64,000 nucleotides of DNA from Mucilaginibacter sp. SG564 (GCF_013149275.1 NZ_JABGNA010000011.1:124001-188000); one strand, 5' to 3'. Positions 19,126 through 28,822 are shown, counted from the stretch's first letter. The notes: a model not told the origin generated them from the letters alone. Made by a program: numbers and translations.

Positions 19126-19923
19126 ATGAAAATTATTTTCTTTATTTTTTTGTTGACCGGAAGCCTCATGGTACGGGCACAGGAACAGATCAAATGGCCC
19201 GGCGGTAAAAAGTCGGCTATAATTCTCACTTATGATGATGCCCTGCCTTCGCAATTAAAATTTGCTGTACCGCAACTCAAAACAGCAGGTTTAACAGCCA
19301 CATTTTTCCTCACCAGTGATATTGACAGCTTATCGATACCCCAATGGCGAAACCTGAGTAAAAATGGCTTTGAACTGGGAAATCATACCGTTTTTCACCC
19401 ATGTGCCGGCACCGATGATAATCCGGTGCCATCAGATCATTATACCGCTTACCAGATCATTCGCGAGATTGAGGTTATGGACCGCTTTTTATATGCTGTA
19501 GACGGAAAAACCAAAAGGACATTCGCCTACCCCTGTGCCGAAACTACTTTGGGCGGAAAGGACTATGTAGATTCTTTGAGAAAGTATACTTTGGTTAAAT
19601 ATGCCCGGGCCGGAGGCGATTCCACAGCCTTTATTACCGACTTTAAACGATTGGATCCCTTCCGGGTGCCATCCTATGGACTGGAAGGTGGCGAGAGCGG
19701 CGCGCAATTAATCGCTTTTGTAAAAAAGGTACAACGAAGCGGCGGATTAGGTATCCTGATGATCCATGGCGTAGGCGGCGATTATATCACCATCACAGCT
19801 GAAGCCCACCGGCAACTGATACGGTACCTTCAAACACAACAAAAAGAAACATGGATCACTACTTTCCAGAATGCCATGGATTACGTCAATAAACGCATCC
19901 CTTTAAAAGCACAAAAACTTTAA
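19126..19923 (+). CDS. Polysaccharide deacetylase (NodB homology) family protein
   Basis: About 265 residues from the ATG at 19126, chosen because MKIIFFIFLLTGSLMVRAQ is a proper signal peptide; an ATG at 19087 would add 13 residues. Motif 1 of the family is ILTYDDALPSQL, with the catalytic and metal-binding Asp pair. Motif 2 is ELGNHTVFHP, supplying the two metal-binding His residues. The family removes N- or O-acetyl groups from polysaccharides such as chitin, peptidoglycan or acetyl-xylan. Export suggests periplasmic or surface action. The gene heads a tight forward cluster: the phosphoesterase follows after 23 bases. Confidence 0.88.
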   Translation: MKIIFFIFLLTGSLMVRAQEQIKWPGGKKSAIILTYDDALPSQLKFAVPQLKTAGLTATFFLTSDIDSLSIPQWRNLSKNGFELGNHTVFHPCAGTDDNPVPSDHYTAYQIIREIEVMDRFLYAVDGKTKRTFAYPCAETTLGGKDYVDSLRKYTLVKYARAGGDSTAFITDFKRLDPFRVPSYGLEGGESGAQLIAFVKKVQRSGGLGILMIHGVGGDYITITAEAHRQLIRYLQTQQKETWITTFQNAMDYVNKRIPLKAQKL

Positions 19924-19946
19924 AATCAATACATTATTTACAAATC

Positions 19947-21293
19947 ATGAAAAAGATATTCCCAAATAACAAATACCTATTTATCCCGGCGGCTTTGGCA
20001 GTTGTCACCTTCTTCGGCGTTTCGGCTTATCGTCATCCTGAAGCACCAGGTATTAAAAAGGTGCAGCATGTGGTTGTTATTTATATGGAGAACCATAGTT
20101 TTGACAACCTATACGGACAATTTAAGGGGGCAGATGGTTTAGCAGAGGCTAAACAGGAAAACATCATTCAATTAGATGCAGATAACAAGCCTTATCCGGC
20201 ACTACCGCCTATACCACGCAGCAGCGCTTTCCCTACAAACCTGCCCAATACTTATTTTAATATCGATCAGTATGTAGCCTCAGACCAGGTTACCCCCGAT
20301 GTAACCCATGCTTTTTACCACGAACAAATGCAGATCAATGGCGGTAAAATGGATAAGTTTGCGCAGTATAATAATACCAAAGGTCTTACGATGGGCTATT
20401 ATAACACAGCAGATCTGCCACTATATGATCTGGCAAAAAAATATACGCTTTGCGATCATTTCTTCCACAGTGCCTTCGGCGGATCTTTCCTCAATCATCA
20501 GTGGCTTATCGCGGCTGCTTCGCCGGTATTTACACATGCTCCGGAGGATATTACGGCCCAGTTGGATAAATCAGGTAAACTGATTAAGGATGGCATAGTG
20601 ACGCCCGATGGCTATGCGGTTAACACGGCCAATTCGGTAAATCTTCATCCCAAAGGGTCTAACCCGGCATATTTGGTACCCAACCAGAACGGGCCTACTA
20701 TTGGCGACCGATTATCAGACAAAGGTATTTCCTGGGCCTGGTATTCCGGGGGATGGGATAATGCCGTAGCCGGAAAACCCGATCCTACATTCACTTACCA
20801 CCACCAGCCCTTTGCCTATTTTACCCGGTACGCGGTAGGCACAGCGGCAAGAAAAAAACATTTGAGGGATGAAACCGAATTTATAGCAGCAGCTAAAAAA
20901 GGTACCCTACCGGTGGTATCCTTTGTAAAACCAATCGGGTTGGAAAATGAGCACCCAGGCGAATCAACTGTTAAGGGTGGTGAAAGCCACGCGGTAGAAT
21001 TGATCAACGCGGTACTTAATGGGCCCAATGCCAAAAACACGGTGATCATTTTAACTTACGATGAGAATGGCGGATTCTGGGATCACGTGGCTCCTCCGGT
21101 GATCGACAGATGGGGCCCTGGCTCACGCATCCCAGCATTGATCATTTCGCCTTTTGCCAAAAAGGGCTATGTAGATCATACGCCTTATGAAACAGTGAGT
21201 GTTCTGGCTTTTATTGAAAAACGATGGGGACTAAAGCCGCTTACCAGCCGCGATCAGCATGCCGATCCGTTAAGTCATGCGTTCAACTTTTAA
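19947..21293 (+). CDS. Exported phosphoesterase (acid phosphatase/phospholipase C family)
   Basis: 448 residues with an N-terminal hydrophobic segment (about 10-26) for export. The family signature VVVIYMENHSFDNLYG (about 42-57) carries metal and nucleophile region residues. Further conserved blocks are SFLNHQWLIAAASP, GGESHAVELINAVLNGP, LTYDENGGFWDHVAPP and GPGSRIPALIISPFAKKGYV. This is the PF04185-type family, covering AcpA acid phosphatases and phospholipases C. It probably releases phosphate from esters in the periplasm. The stop overlaps the start of the next gene by 17 bases, so the two are translationally coupled. Confidence 0.88.
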   Translation: MKKIFPNNKYLFIPAALAVVTFFGVSAYRHPEAPGIKKVQHVVVIYMENHSFDNLYGQFKGADGLAEAKQENIIQLDADNKPYPALPPIPRSSAFPTNLPNTYFNIDQYVASDQVTPDVTHAFYHEQMQINGGKMDKFAQYNNTKGLTMGYYNTADLPLYDLAKKYTLCDHFFHSAFGGSFLNHQWLIAAASPVFTHAPEDITAQLDKSGKLIKDGIVTPDGYAVNTANSVNLHPKGSNPAYLVPNQNGPTIGDRLSDKGISWAWYSGGWDNAVAGKPDPTFTYHHQPFAYFTRYAVGTAARKKHLRDETEFIAAAKKGTLPVVSFVKPIGLENEHPGESTVKGGESHAVELINAVLNGPNAKNTVIILTYDENGGFWDHVAPPVIDRWGPGSRIPALIISPFAKKGYVDHTPYETVSVLAFIEKRWGLKPLTSRDQHADPLSHAFNF

Positions 21294-23070
21294 AGTTATC
21301 ACAGCAGGCCTGCTATTCATTATGGGATGCGGCCTGCTGGCTTTTCATAACCCTCCGGATACTACAGCTGAGCTTATCCGCAAAAAGCTGGTCACACAGG
21401 CTGATAGCTTTTTAACAACAGTACGCCGGCTGCAAACTACAGTAGTCAGGTCCGGCAATAGTCTTGCCCGGCAACAGCGTTTAAGGGAAGCACGCCTGGC
21501 CTATAAACGGTTGGAATGGGCGGCAGAATATTTTTCCCCCTTAACCTCAAGGCAGGTTAATGGACCACCCGTGCCCGAAACAGAGCTCAACGGCCAAATT
21601 ATTCTACCCGAAGGTTTGCAGCTAATAGAGCAGTTGCTGTTCACGCGACCCAGCGTTTCCAGCCAAAAGCAGCTAACTATATTGCTGGCCAAGCTTATGG
21701 TTAATGCCGATGAGTACCGGCACTACTTTATACATGCTCATTTGCAGGACTGGCAGATTATGGATGCTATAAAGCTGGAAGTTTTCCGGGTGGAAGCATT
21801 AGGGTTGAATGATTTTGATGATCCCTTTGCCCGGCAATGTTTTAAGGAATCGGCCGCTGCCCTGAACAGTGCCCAAGAAGTCACTCTGCATTATGTGCAG
21901 GAAGATGATAGCCGTTTGCAGGGATGTTTTACACGGGCAATCCGCTATCTTACCAACCCGGTGACTTTTGATCGTTTTGACCGGGCAGCATTTCTTACCG
22001 CTTATGCAAATCCTTTGACTCGGGAACTTACTTCTTTACATCAACAACTAAAGCTGCCAGATATCCGCTATAACCGCCTGCTGAACCAGGATGCGGCAAC
22101 CTTATTTAACAGCAATGCTTTTAATCGCAACGCCTATATCAATGCGCCTGAAGACTCGGCAACTGAACAAAAAATCGCGTTAGGCAAAAAGCTGTTCTTT
22201 GATACCCGGCTCTCGGGCACCATGACCCGGAGCTGCGCCTCCTGCCATCAACCAGATAAAGCATTTACGGATTGGCTAGCTAAAAATCTGGATATCAGCG
22301 GTAAAAAAACAATCTTGAGGAACACACCAACGCTCATTAACGCCGCGCTGCAGCCGGCACAGTTTTATGACCTGCGTGCTGCCTCACTTGAGGCTCAGGT
22401 GAAGGATGTGATCAATAACCGCGACGAAATGCATGGCGACATCCAGCTTTTAAGTCGGAATATCTGGCGGGATAAAACCTATCGCGATTTATTTACCAAT
22501 GCTTTCCCGGTTAAAAGCAGAACTGCTATTGATACCGCTGAAATTATGAACGCGCTGGCCAGCTATATCCGCAGCCTCACCGCTTTGAACAGCCGTTTTG
22601 ATGAATATATGCGCGGTAATCAGAAAATGCTTGATCAAACGGAGATCAATGGATTTAACCTGTTTATGGGGAAAGCCCGCTGTTCTACCTGTCATTACCT
22701 GCCCTTATTTAACGGTACCCTCCCACCAAGATATATGCAGATGGATGCTGAGGTTATCGGCGTGCCCAAAACCAAAACAAGCAAAATCATCGACCCTGAC
22801 CGTGGGCTGTTCAACATACAGCCAATGGAATTTAACCGGTACGCCTTTAAGGTTACTACGGTTCGCAACACAACCGAAACCGCGCCATACATGCACAACG
22901 GTGCCTACAAAACGCTTGAGGATGTAATTGATTTTTATGACCAGGGCGGCGGTGCGGGCATGGGTTTAAAGATCCCAAACCAAACACTCTCTCCGGATCA
23001 TTTACAGCTTACCTCAAAAGAAAAAAAGGACCTGATTGCCTTCATAAAAGCACTGAGTAACCACCAATAA
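21277..23070 (+). CDS. Imelysin-like domain fused to di-haem cytochrome c peroxidase
   Basis: 597 residues. The first 20 or so form a signal peptide. About residues 25-235 are helical and resemble imelysin-like domains (PEGLQLIEQLLF in the place of the GxHxxE motif, with the His replaced). The C-terminal half is a di-haem peroxidase of the CcpA/MauG type: SCASCHQPDKAF carries the first haem, RCSTCHYLP the second, and APYMHNG holds a probable axial Met. The family reduces hydrogen peroxide with electrons from small cytochromes in the periplasm. The imelysin link suggests a tie to iron handling, which is inference. It is coupled to the phosphoesterase upstream. Confidence 0.87.
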   Translation: MRSTFKVITAGLLFIMGCGLLAFHNPPDTTAELIRKKLVTQADSFLTTVRRLQTTVVRSGNSLARQQRLREARLAYKRLEWAAEYFSPLTSRQVNGPPVPETELNGQIILPEGLQLIEQLLFTRPSVSSQKQLTILLAKLMVNADEYRHYFIHAHLQDWQIMDAIKLEVFRVEALGLNDFDDPFARQCFKESAAALNSAQEVTLHYVQEDDSRLQGCFTRAIRYLTNPVTFDRFDRAAFLTAYANPLTRELTSLHQQLKLPDIRYNRLLNQDAATLFNSNAFNRNAYINAPEDSATEQKIALGKKLFFDTRLSGTMTRSCASCHQPDKAFTDWLAKNLDISGKKTILRNTPTLINAALQPAQFYDLRAASLEAQVKDVINNRDEMHGDIQLLSRNIWRDKTYRDLFTNAFPVKSRTAIDTAEIMNALASYIRSLTALNSRFDEYMRGNQKMLDQTEINGFNLFMGKARCSTCHYLPLFNGTLPPRYMQMDAEVIGVPKTKTSKIIDPDRGLFNIQPMEFNRYAFKVTTVRNTTETAPYMHNGAYKTLEDVIDFYDQGGGAGMGLKIPNQTLSPDHLQLTSKEKKDLIAFIKALSNHQ

Positions 23071-23095
23071 GCTTAATCCAGATGTAGTAAATTTA

Positions 23096-23566
23096 TCATA
23101 TATTCTTTCCACCCTGGTACCAGGGTTTCTGCGGGCGGTTTGCGGGGAATCCATGTTTTTCGCGGTAAGCTTTTCGTTCAGCGGTAAAATCCCACCAGCG
23201 TTTACTGCCGTCGCGGTTTTCGATATAATGCACCAGCAAACGATAAGAATCTTCCACACAAGGATCGGCCCAGGTACCGCAATGCTGTTCAAAGGCATCA
23301 AAAAGTTCTACAGCCGATCTCCCTTTGAGTTGCTCCAGTGCATAATATCCCTGGCTGATGAGCTCTTCGGCAAAGTTAATACCCAGCGAGGGTATGCTTT
23401 GAAATTCTGCAAGCGCACTTAATTCCCTGGCGCGTTGAGGCGAAGCTTCCAACAAGGTGACAATCTCATCCGTCGCATAATCCTGCAATAGCTTTTGGCT
23501 TATCTTTTTAGCTTTAAGTAATTGCTTTTCTGCCAGAGTCAATTTATAGTTAATCGTTTTTTTCAT
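23096..23566 (-). CDS. Cdd1/pathogenicity-locus-type helix-hairpin-helix protein
   Basis: 156 residues. The middle (FQSIPSLGINFAEELISQGY, about residues 55-75) reads as a helix-hairpin-helix, followed by LEQLKGRSAVELFDAFEQH and DPCVEDSYRLLVHYIEN. This matches the Cdd1 (pathogenicity locus) family, with the usual C-terminus rich in aromatic residues (RWWDFTAERKAYREKH). The family is thought to bind DNA; the biochemical role is not established. The ATG overlaps the TGA of the upstream small gene by four bases (ATGA), so the two form an operon. It runs away from the PIF1-type helicase. Confidence 0.8.
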   Translation of the reverse strand: MKKTINYKLTLAEKQLLKAKKISQKLLQDYATDEIVTLLEASPQRARELSALAEFQSIPSLGINFAEELISQGYYALEQLKGRSAVELFDAFEQHCGTWADPCVEDSYRLLVHYIENRDGSKRWWDFTAERKAYREKHGFPANRPQKPWYQGGKNI

Positions 23567-23835
23567 AACCTTTCTATATAATTGATGATAAAATTGGCCA
23601 GTTGTTCCTGCTCCTCAACGGTTAACAAGTCGCCGTCATATATCCAATACCCCTGCTTATCAAATAAAATGCGACCCAGATTGTCGGGCCTTTCTTCAAA
23701 AGCAGTATACAGCTGGTAGCATTGGGCTACTTTGCCGGGCGGCTGGTCTGGCACTACCCGTATAATTTCGTCGGGGCCATTGATACGCTTTACAAAAGCT
23801 TTAGCCTCCCTGGTCAGATAGCTGTGCGTGATCAT
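23563..23835 (-). CDS. Small protein of unknown function, coupled to the HHH gene
   Basis: 90 residues from the ATG at 23835; a TTG 24 bases upstream is in frame but less likely. I do not recognise the family. The protein is soluble, with EIIRVVPDQPPGKVAQCYQLY in the middle and a predicted helix at the end (EEQEQLANFIINYIERL). The stop overlaps the next start by four bases, which supports it being a real gene. A DNA-related function can only be guessed from its HHH partner and the divergent helicase. Confidence 0.65.
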   Translation of the reverse strand: MITHSYLTREAKAFVKRINGPDEIIRVVPDQPPGKVAQCYQLYTAFEERPDNLGRILFDKQGYWIYDGDLLTVEEQEQLANFIINYIERL

Positions 23836-23868
23836 TTTTAACGGTTCTAATTTTTTCAAAGATAATAA

Positions 23869-23889
23869 AATACTAATATTTTTAGTATT
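23869..23889. promoter_or_regulatory. Inverted repeat in the divergent promoter region
   Basis: AATACTAA (23869-23876) and TTAGTATT (23882-23889) are perfect complements around 5 bases. The site lies between the divergent small gene and helicase, where it could serve as an operator for either. Confidence 0.35.
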
Positions 23890-23944
23890 AACTTTACCAT
23901 CTATGATTTAATATATCAGAAGCTAATGTTATTATTGTAAACGA

Positions 23945-25936
23945 ATGACTGAACTTAACCCCGCGATGCAACTGGCCGCCGATTACCTGGAATTAACCAA
24001 TACGGTTGTTTTCCTTACAGGTAAGGCGGGCACCGGTAAAACCACTTTTCTGCAAAATTTAAAACTCAGCTCAAAAAAGAAACTGGCCGTAGCGGCGCCA
24101 ACCGGTGTGGCAGCTATTAACGCGGGTGGGATGACCATCCATTCCCTGTTCCAGCTACCATTCGGACCTCTTTTACCCGGTGGAAATGACCGGCCCGACG
24201 TTCATTACGGCCCGGAAAAAAAGGAGTTACTGGATAATTTGGAATTGCTGATCATTGACGAGATCAGTATGGTACGACCGGATGTGCTCGACCAGATAGA
24301 CCTCATCCTGCGGAACGTTAAAGAATCGCCCCATCCTTTTGGTGGCGTACAGCTATTATTGATCGGGGATCTTTCGCAGCTGAGCCCCATCATCCGCGAT
24401 GATGAATGGATGTTATTAAGTCGTTACTATGCGACCCCTTATTTTTTCAGCGCGCTGGCTATGCAAAAGGCCGCTTATGTCCGCATCGAACTGAACCATA
24501 TCTATCGCCAAAAAGAACAAGCCTTTGTTGATATCCTGAATGAAGTGCGCAACCAGCAGATCAGCGAGGAAAGTTTAAGATTATTGAATGCCCGCTACGT
24601 GCCCGACTTTCGGCCAGCCACCGATGATCCCTATATTACCCTGACTACCCACAACAGCATTGCCCAACAAGTAAATACCGAATTCCTGGAAGCCCTGCAG
24701 GGGCAGGAATTTGAATTTGCAGCCACCATACGCGGCGATTTTCCCAAAGATGCCTACCCTACCGAAACTAAGCTTAAACTCAAGATTGGTGCGCAGGTTA
24801 TGTTTGTAAAAAATGATGGTTCGGCCGAAAAGCTGTATTATAATGGCAAGATTGGTACCGTTAGTCGCGTTGAGGGTAATACCGTATTTGTTCAATGCAA
24901 CTCTAATGATAAAGAGATTGAGGTAGAAGCCGCGGAATGGACAAATGTAAAGTATCAACTAGACGGTGAGGCTATCAGTGAAAGCAATTCCGGCAGTTTT
25001 GCACAGATCCCCTTAAAACTGGCCTGGGCTATCACTATCCATAAAAGCCAGGGCTTAACTTTTGATAAAGCCATTATTGATGTGAGTGAGGCTTTTGCTT
25101 CGGGGCAGGCCTATGTTGCGCTGAGTCGTTGCCGTACTTTATCGGGCATGGTATTACGTAACCCCATAAGCGCCCATAATATTATTGGCGATCCGGCGGT
25201 TATCCGTTTTAATGAGCAGGCTGCTTTGACTACGCCCGATGCAGACACATTCCGGCGCGACCAGGTGCTTTATGAAAAGTATTTGCTTGGCGAGTTATTT
25301 AATTTCGCTGCGCTGGAAACCCGGATCAAGGGCTTCAGGATATTACTCCCCGACCTGGAAAAAGACATTATCAGCGTTGCTGCCAAATTCACCAAACAGC
25401 TCAATACCGAACGCAGTGTACAGGCCGCCACTTATTTCCTTGAAAAACTGACCGCGGCTACCGGAAGCTTGCATCAACTGTTGCCAGACCTCATCGGGCA
25501 ATCAAAAGAATTAGCTAAAAAGGCTGATCAACTTATGGTTTGGTTAATGAACCGTATCCGGCTAATGGAATACTTCGCGCAGACTCCTTTTACAGCGGCC
25601 GCCTATCTGGAACAGACTAAAGACAAAGTTAAAACGCATGACCGCTCCTATCTGAAAGCTTTGAACGCACCGCCCAATGAAAAGCTTTACGAACAAATAC
25701 TGGAGTGGCGGGAGAGAATGGCCGTCAAGGAAAACATCATGCCTAACATGGTACTTTCTGAAAAGACGATGCTGGCTATAGCAGAAAAACTACCGGATAC
25801 ACTTAAAGCGCTTAGCAGCATCAAAGGCATTGGGATGCAGAAAGCAACGCAATACGGACCGGAACTGATCGGTTTGATCCGTACCTATCAGCATGAGTTA
25901 CAAAGCCCCGGAACCGAACAGGTTAGTTTGTTTTAA
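23945..25936 (+). CDS. PIF1-like DNA helicase with C-terminal HRDC domain
   Basis: 663 residues, cytoplasmic. Walker A is GKAGTGKTT (26-34) and Walker B is LLIIDEISMV (100-109), in the context typical of PIF1/RecD-like superfamily 1B 5'-3' helicases. Other motifs are LLLIGDLSQLSPI, LNHIYRQKEQAF, and the late motif LAWAITIHKSQGLTFDKAIID with YVALSRCRTLSGM. The C-terminal 70 residues (YEQILEWRERMAVKEN to LSSIKGIGMQKATQYG) form an HRDC nucleic-acid-binding domain. The architecture is common in Bacteroidota. Its role is likely DNA replication or repair, such as unwinding of structured DNA. It is 24 bases from the convergent GH43 gene. Confidence 0.93.
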   Translation: MTELNPAMQLAADYLELTNTVVFLTGKAGTGKTTFLQNLKLSSKKKLAVAAPTGVAAINAGGMTIHSLFQLPFGPLLPGGNDRPDVHYGPEKKELLDNLELLIIDEISMVRPDVLDQIDLILRNVKESPHPFGGVQLLLIGDLSQLSPIIRDDEWMLLSRYYATPYFFSALAMQKAAYVRIELNHIYRQKEQAFVDILNEVRNQQISEESLRLLNARYVPDFRPATDDPYITLTTHNSIAQQVNTEFLEALQGQEFEFAATIRGDFPKDAYPTETKLKLKIGAQVMFVKNDGSAEKLYYNGKIGTVSRVEGNTVFVQCNSNDKEIEVEAAEWTNVKYQLDGEAISESNSGSFAQIPLKLAWAITIHKSQGLTFDKAIIDVSEAFASGQAYVALSRCRTLSGMVLRNPISAHNIIGDPAVIRFNEQAALTTPDADTFRRDQVLYEKYLLGELFNFAALETRIKGFRILLPDLEKDIISVAAKFTKQLNTERSVQAATYFLEKLTAATGSLHQLLPDLIGQSKELAKKADQLMVWLMNRIRLMEYFAQTPFTAAAYLEQTKDKVKTHDRSYLKALNAPPNEKLYEQILEWRERMAVKENIMPNMVLSEKTMLAIAEKLPDTLKALSSIKGIGMQKATQYGPELIGLIRTYQHELQSPGTEQVSLF

Positions 25937-25960
25937 GCCAGTGGGATTGATCTAAAATCT

Positions 25961-26935
25961 TTATTTAATAAAGGAATGTACGCCTGATGGCTTAATTTTT
26001 AATATATCGCCTTTTTTATCAAAATTCAGGCTATCTAAACATAGCTCTCTCAGCACGTACTGCTCTTTTTGCGGATGGATGCGATGATATAAAATATAAT
26101 ATTGATCTTTTTCTTTAAAAACAGTGTGATGCCCTGGCCCCAGAGTGGTACTATCTGGTGAGGTAGAAAGTATCGGGTCATGTGGGCCTTCCGTCCATGG
26201 CCCAAAAGGTGTGTTACCTGTTGAGTACATGACCTGGTAGGTGCCGTCGATAGCTTTTCCATAAGAGTACATCAAATAGTATATGCCGTTTCGCTTTAGC
26301 ATATGAGGCGCTTCAAAATAATGGGGCGGTGTGATATCTCTTGGAGCGCCATCAAAACTTACCATATCTTTTTTTAGTTTAACGGCCATACAGTGCCCGT
26401 TTATCCAGTTAAACCCGGAGCCCCAATACAGGTAGACATCGCCGTTATCGTCAATAAAACAATCCGCGTCGATATTGTGCACCTTTGGAAAATCGGTTTT
26501 GGTGATCAGGGGCGAATGATCAGTCTTCGCGTTTTTCCAGGGACCAAGTGGATGATCGCTTACTCCCGCCCAAATCTCGCTGCCTACGGCTACATACATG
26601 TAAAACTTTCCTTTGTACTTCCGTACCGATGGCGCCCATACCATGGCATCGCCAGAAGTTGCACTTGTACATGCCTCTTTAGTAGGCCAGTTGATATGCC
26701 TGCGCACAAACGTTTTAAAATCCCGGGTTTCTAAAACCCCAAGTTCCCTAGCACCCCAGGGATCAATGGTAGCATAAATATAATATACCCCCTTATCCTT
26801 CACCACCGTTGGATCGGCATAATATCCTTCTGTAATAGGGTTTTTAATGAATCTATTTTGTGCCGGGCAATTGAAGGCTGTAATAAATAACAGTAGAAAT
26901 AAAGTCAGCGACGTAATTGGCTTGTTGTGTATCAT
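25961..26935 (-). CDS. Glycoside hydrolase family 43 protein
   Basis: 324 residues with a signal peptide (cleavage near CPAQ, residue 26). A single five-bladed propeller is seen. The catalytic triad of GH43 is in place: base Asp41 in EGYYADPTVV, pKa-modulating Asp156 in HNIDADCFID, and acid Glu208 in HYFEAPHMLKR. The family comprises arabinofuranosidases, xylosidases and arabinanases, so the substrate is probably an arabinose- or xylose-containing plant polysaccharide. It lies just downstream of SusD C, though a terminator-like hairpin separates them. It is the hydrolase of the ECF-controlled locus C. Confidence 0.92.
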   Translation of the reverse strand: MIHNKPITSLTLFLLLFITAFNCPAQNRFIKNPITEGYYADPTVVKDKGVYYIYATIDPWGARELGVLETRDFKTFVRRHINWPTKEACTSATSGDAMVWAPSVRKYKGKFYMYVAVGSEIWAGVSDHPLGPWKNAKTDHSPLITKTDFPKVHNIDADCFIDDNGDVYLYWGSGFNWINGHCMAVKLKKDMVSFDGAPRDITPPHYFEAPHMLKRNGIYYLMYSYGKAIDGTYQVMYSTGNTPFGPWTEGPHDPILSTSPDSTTLGPGHHTVFKEKDQYYILYHRIHPQKEQYVLRELCLDSLNFDKKGDILKIKPSGVHSFIK

Positions 26936-27005
26936 TCTTCCAATAAAAAGTGTTTAAATTACACTTAATTTTCAATAAATAAAACCATTCCAGTTTGCAT
27001 AAAAA

Positions 27006-27045
27006 AGGCTTGTTGATTCGCCCCGAAGGGTTATCAAACAAGCCT
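27006..27045 (-). terminator. Rho-independent terminator after SusD C
   Basis: AGGCTTGTTGAT and ATCAAACAAGCCT form a 12-bp stem with one bulged base. On the minus strand it is followed by TTTTTT. It lies 35 bases past the SusD C stop and upstream of the GH43 gene, so GH43 expression would need read-through or its own promoter. Confidence 0.8.
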
Positions 27046-27079
27046 GTGTATTTTTTAATGTGCTATACTTCAGATACTG

Positions 27080-28822
27080 TTACCAGCCTGGGTTTTGCTT
27101 AATGTTTGGGTTAAGCGTAATCTCCTGTGTTGGGATGGGCAACAAGTACATTTTATCATTCCAGCTGCGGGTGGTGGTGCCGGGGTAGATACGGATATAG
27201 TTATTGGCATCAACAACTACGTTGGTCACATCCTTATTTTCGGCGGCATATTGCGTACGCAGCGCAGGGGTAAGTTTCATACCCAGAATAGTGTTGGGGT
27301 TATTGATCAGCGTACCCGCATGCCACCTTTTGATATCATCAAAACGGAAACCTTCCGATCCCAGCTCCACACGGCGCTCACGACGGATCTCGTCAATGAG
27401 TACCGGAAGCGTTGGAAAATTCGATTTAGGATCTTTAACCAGGTTGGCGATGATCATATGCGGCATACCCACCCTATCGCGCAGTTTATTGATGGTATTG
27501 TCAATTACTGTTTGCGTGGCCAGTCCAAGCTCGGCTTTCGCTTCTGCCTCAATCAGCAATACCTCGGCATAACGAAAAATAAAGAAATCATAAACAGACG
27601 CATTGGCGTTCCAGGCTGCCAGGCTGTTGGAACGCCCCTTTATTGGCTGATAACCGGTTGAAGTTACTGTAGTACCGATACGGGGCAGGGTGATCAGATC
27701 GCCGGCCAGGAAATCGAAGCCCCGGGTTGCTATCTGTTGTTTATAACGTGGGTCGCGGTTGGTCGATTCGTTTTCGGGTGTATCATCACCTTTATACAAC
27801 GGGCTTAGCGAGGTTGGCAATCCATCTGAACACAAAATAGAGTTTACAAAATCCTTGCTGTAGCCATCACCAGCCTCGCCCAATGAACGGTCGATACCAT
27901 TCATCAATATACTTTGCAGGTAGCGCATCGGCAATATCGCTTCAGGATTACCCTTTAACTCGTCTTGTATAAATAAATTATAATAATCTGATTGCGGGTT
28001 ACCGGTGGTGTAAAGCTTATACAAGCCCGAGTTCATGATCTGCTCGGCGGCGTCACTGGCGGCCTGCAGGTAAGTGGTTTCGTCGCCCACACCAAAGTAT
28101 TTGCGGTAAGTGCCTTCCCATAAACAAACGCGTGCTTTCAAAGCCAGGGCTGCATATTTACCCAAACGGCCATCGGCAGGTGTTACCGGCAGGTTGTTTA
28201 CCGCAAAGTTGATATCTTTTAATACCGAATCCATTACCTGTTTGTGCGGCATCCTTGGGCCGTACAGTACAGATTTGGAGGTGTCAACAATATAACGGTT
28301 TACATAGGGCACATCGCCAAAGGCTTTTACCTTTTTCCAGAAATCATTGGCCCTGAAAAACAGGGTTTCGCCTACGTAGATGTTTTTAGTGGCATCGGGC
28401 AGGGCGGCTTTTTGATAATTGGCCAGGAAGAAATTGCAAGCCCTGATGAGCGCAAAATCCCAGTCGGTACCAGATTGGTTAACATTTACGGTACCACCAA
28501 TATTATTGGAATCAAAATTTAAGGTAGTACTGCCCGAATAATTATGCGTAGCCGTGCTGGGAACGGTGTAAGTACCGGCCAAAAGAGCGTTGATACTTGC
28601 ATTAGCTTTATCGTCAGAGTTATCGTCCAGCTTCAAAAAGTTTTGAATGGTTAATGCCGGGTAATACTGGTTGCAATACAATTGCAGATCGGTTTCATTT
28701 TTGAAAAAATTCTCCGGGATGATATCACTCTTCGGTGTGCGGTTAAGGAAGCTTTCCCGTTTACAGGAAGCAACCATGCCTAATGCGGCACAAGCTATAT
28801 ATAGGATATATTTATTTTTCAT
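27080..28822 (-). CDS. SusD/RagB-family glycan-binding lipoprotein (pair C)
   Basis: About 580 residues from the ATG at 28822. An ATG 21 bases upstream is in frame, but the downstream start gives the compact lipoprotein signal MKNKYILYIACAALGMVASC. SusD features include YVGETLFFRANDFWKKVKAFGDVP, LGKYAALALKARVCLWEGTY, FRYAEVLLIEAEAKAELG, and EIRRERRVELGSEGFRFDDIKRW. The protein would sit on the surface and bind the glycan for SusC C. It follows SusC C by about 40 bases. Confidence 0.95.
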   Translation of the reverse strand: MKNKYILYIACAALGMVASCKRESFLNRTPKSDIIPENFFKNETDLQLYCNQYYPALTIQNFLKLDDNSDDKANASINALLAGTYTVPSTATHNYSGSTTLNFDSNNIGGTVNVNQSGTDWDFALIRACNFFLANYQKAALPDATKNIYVGETLFFRANDFWKKVKAFGDVPYVNRYIVDTSKSVLYGPRMPHKQVMDSVLKDINFAVNNLPVTPADGRLGKYAALALKARVCLWEGTYRKYFGVGDETTYLQAASDAAEQIMNSGLYKLYTTGNPQSDYYNLFIQDELKGNPEAILPMRYLQSILMNGIDRSLGEAGDGYSKDFVNSILCSDGLPTSLSPLYKGDDTPENESTNRDPRYKQQIATRGFDFLAGDLITLPRIGTTVTSTGYQPIKGRSNSLAAWNANASVYDFFIFRYAEVLLIEAEAKAELGLATQTVIDNTINKLRDRVGMPHMIIANLVKDPKSNFPTLPVLIDEIRRERRVELGSEGFRFDDIKRWHAGTLINNPNTILGMKLTPALRTQYAAENKDVTNVVVDANNYIRIYPGTTTRSWNDKMYLLPIPTQEITLNPNIKQNPGW

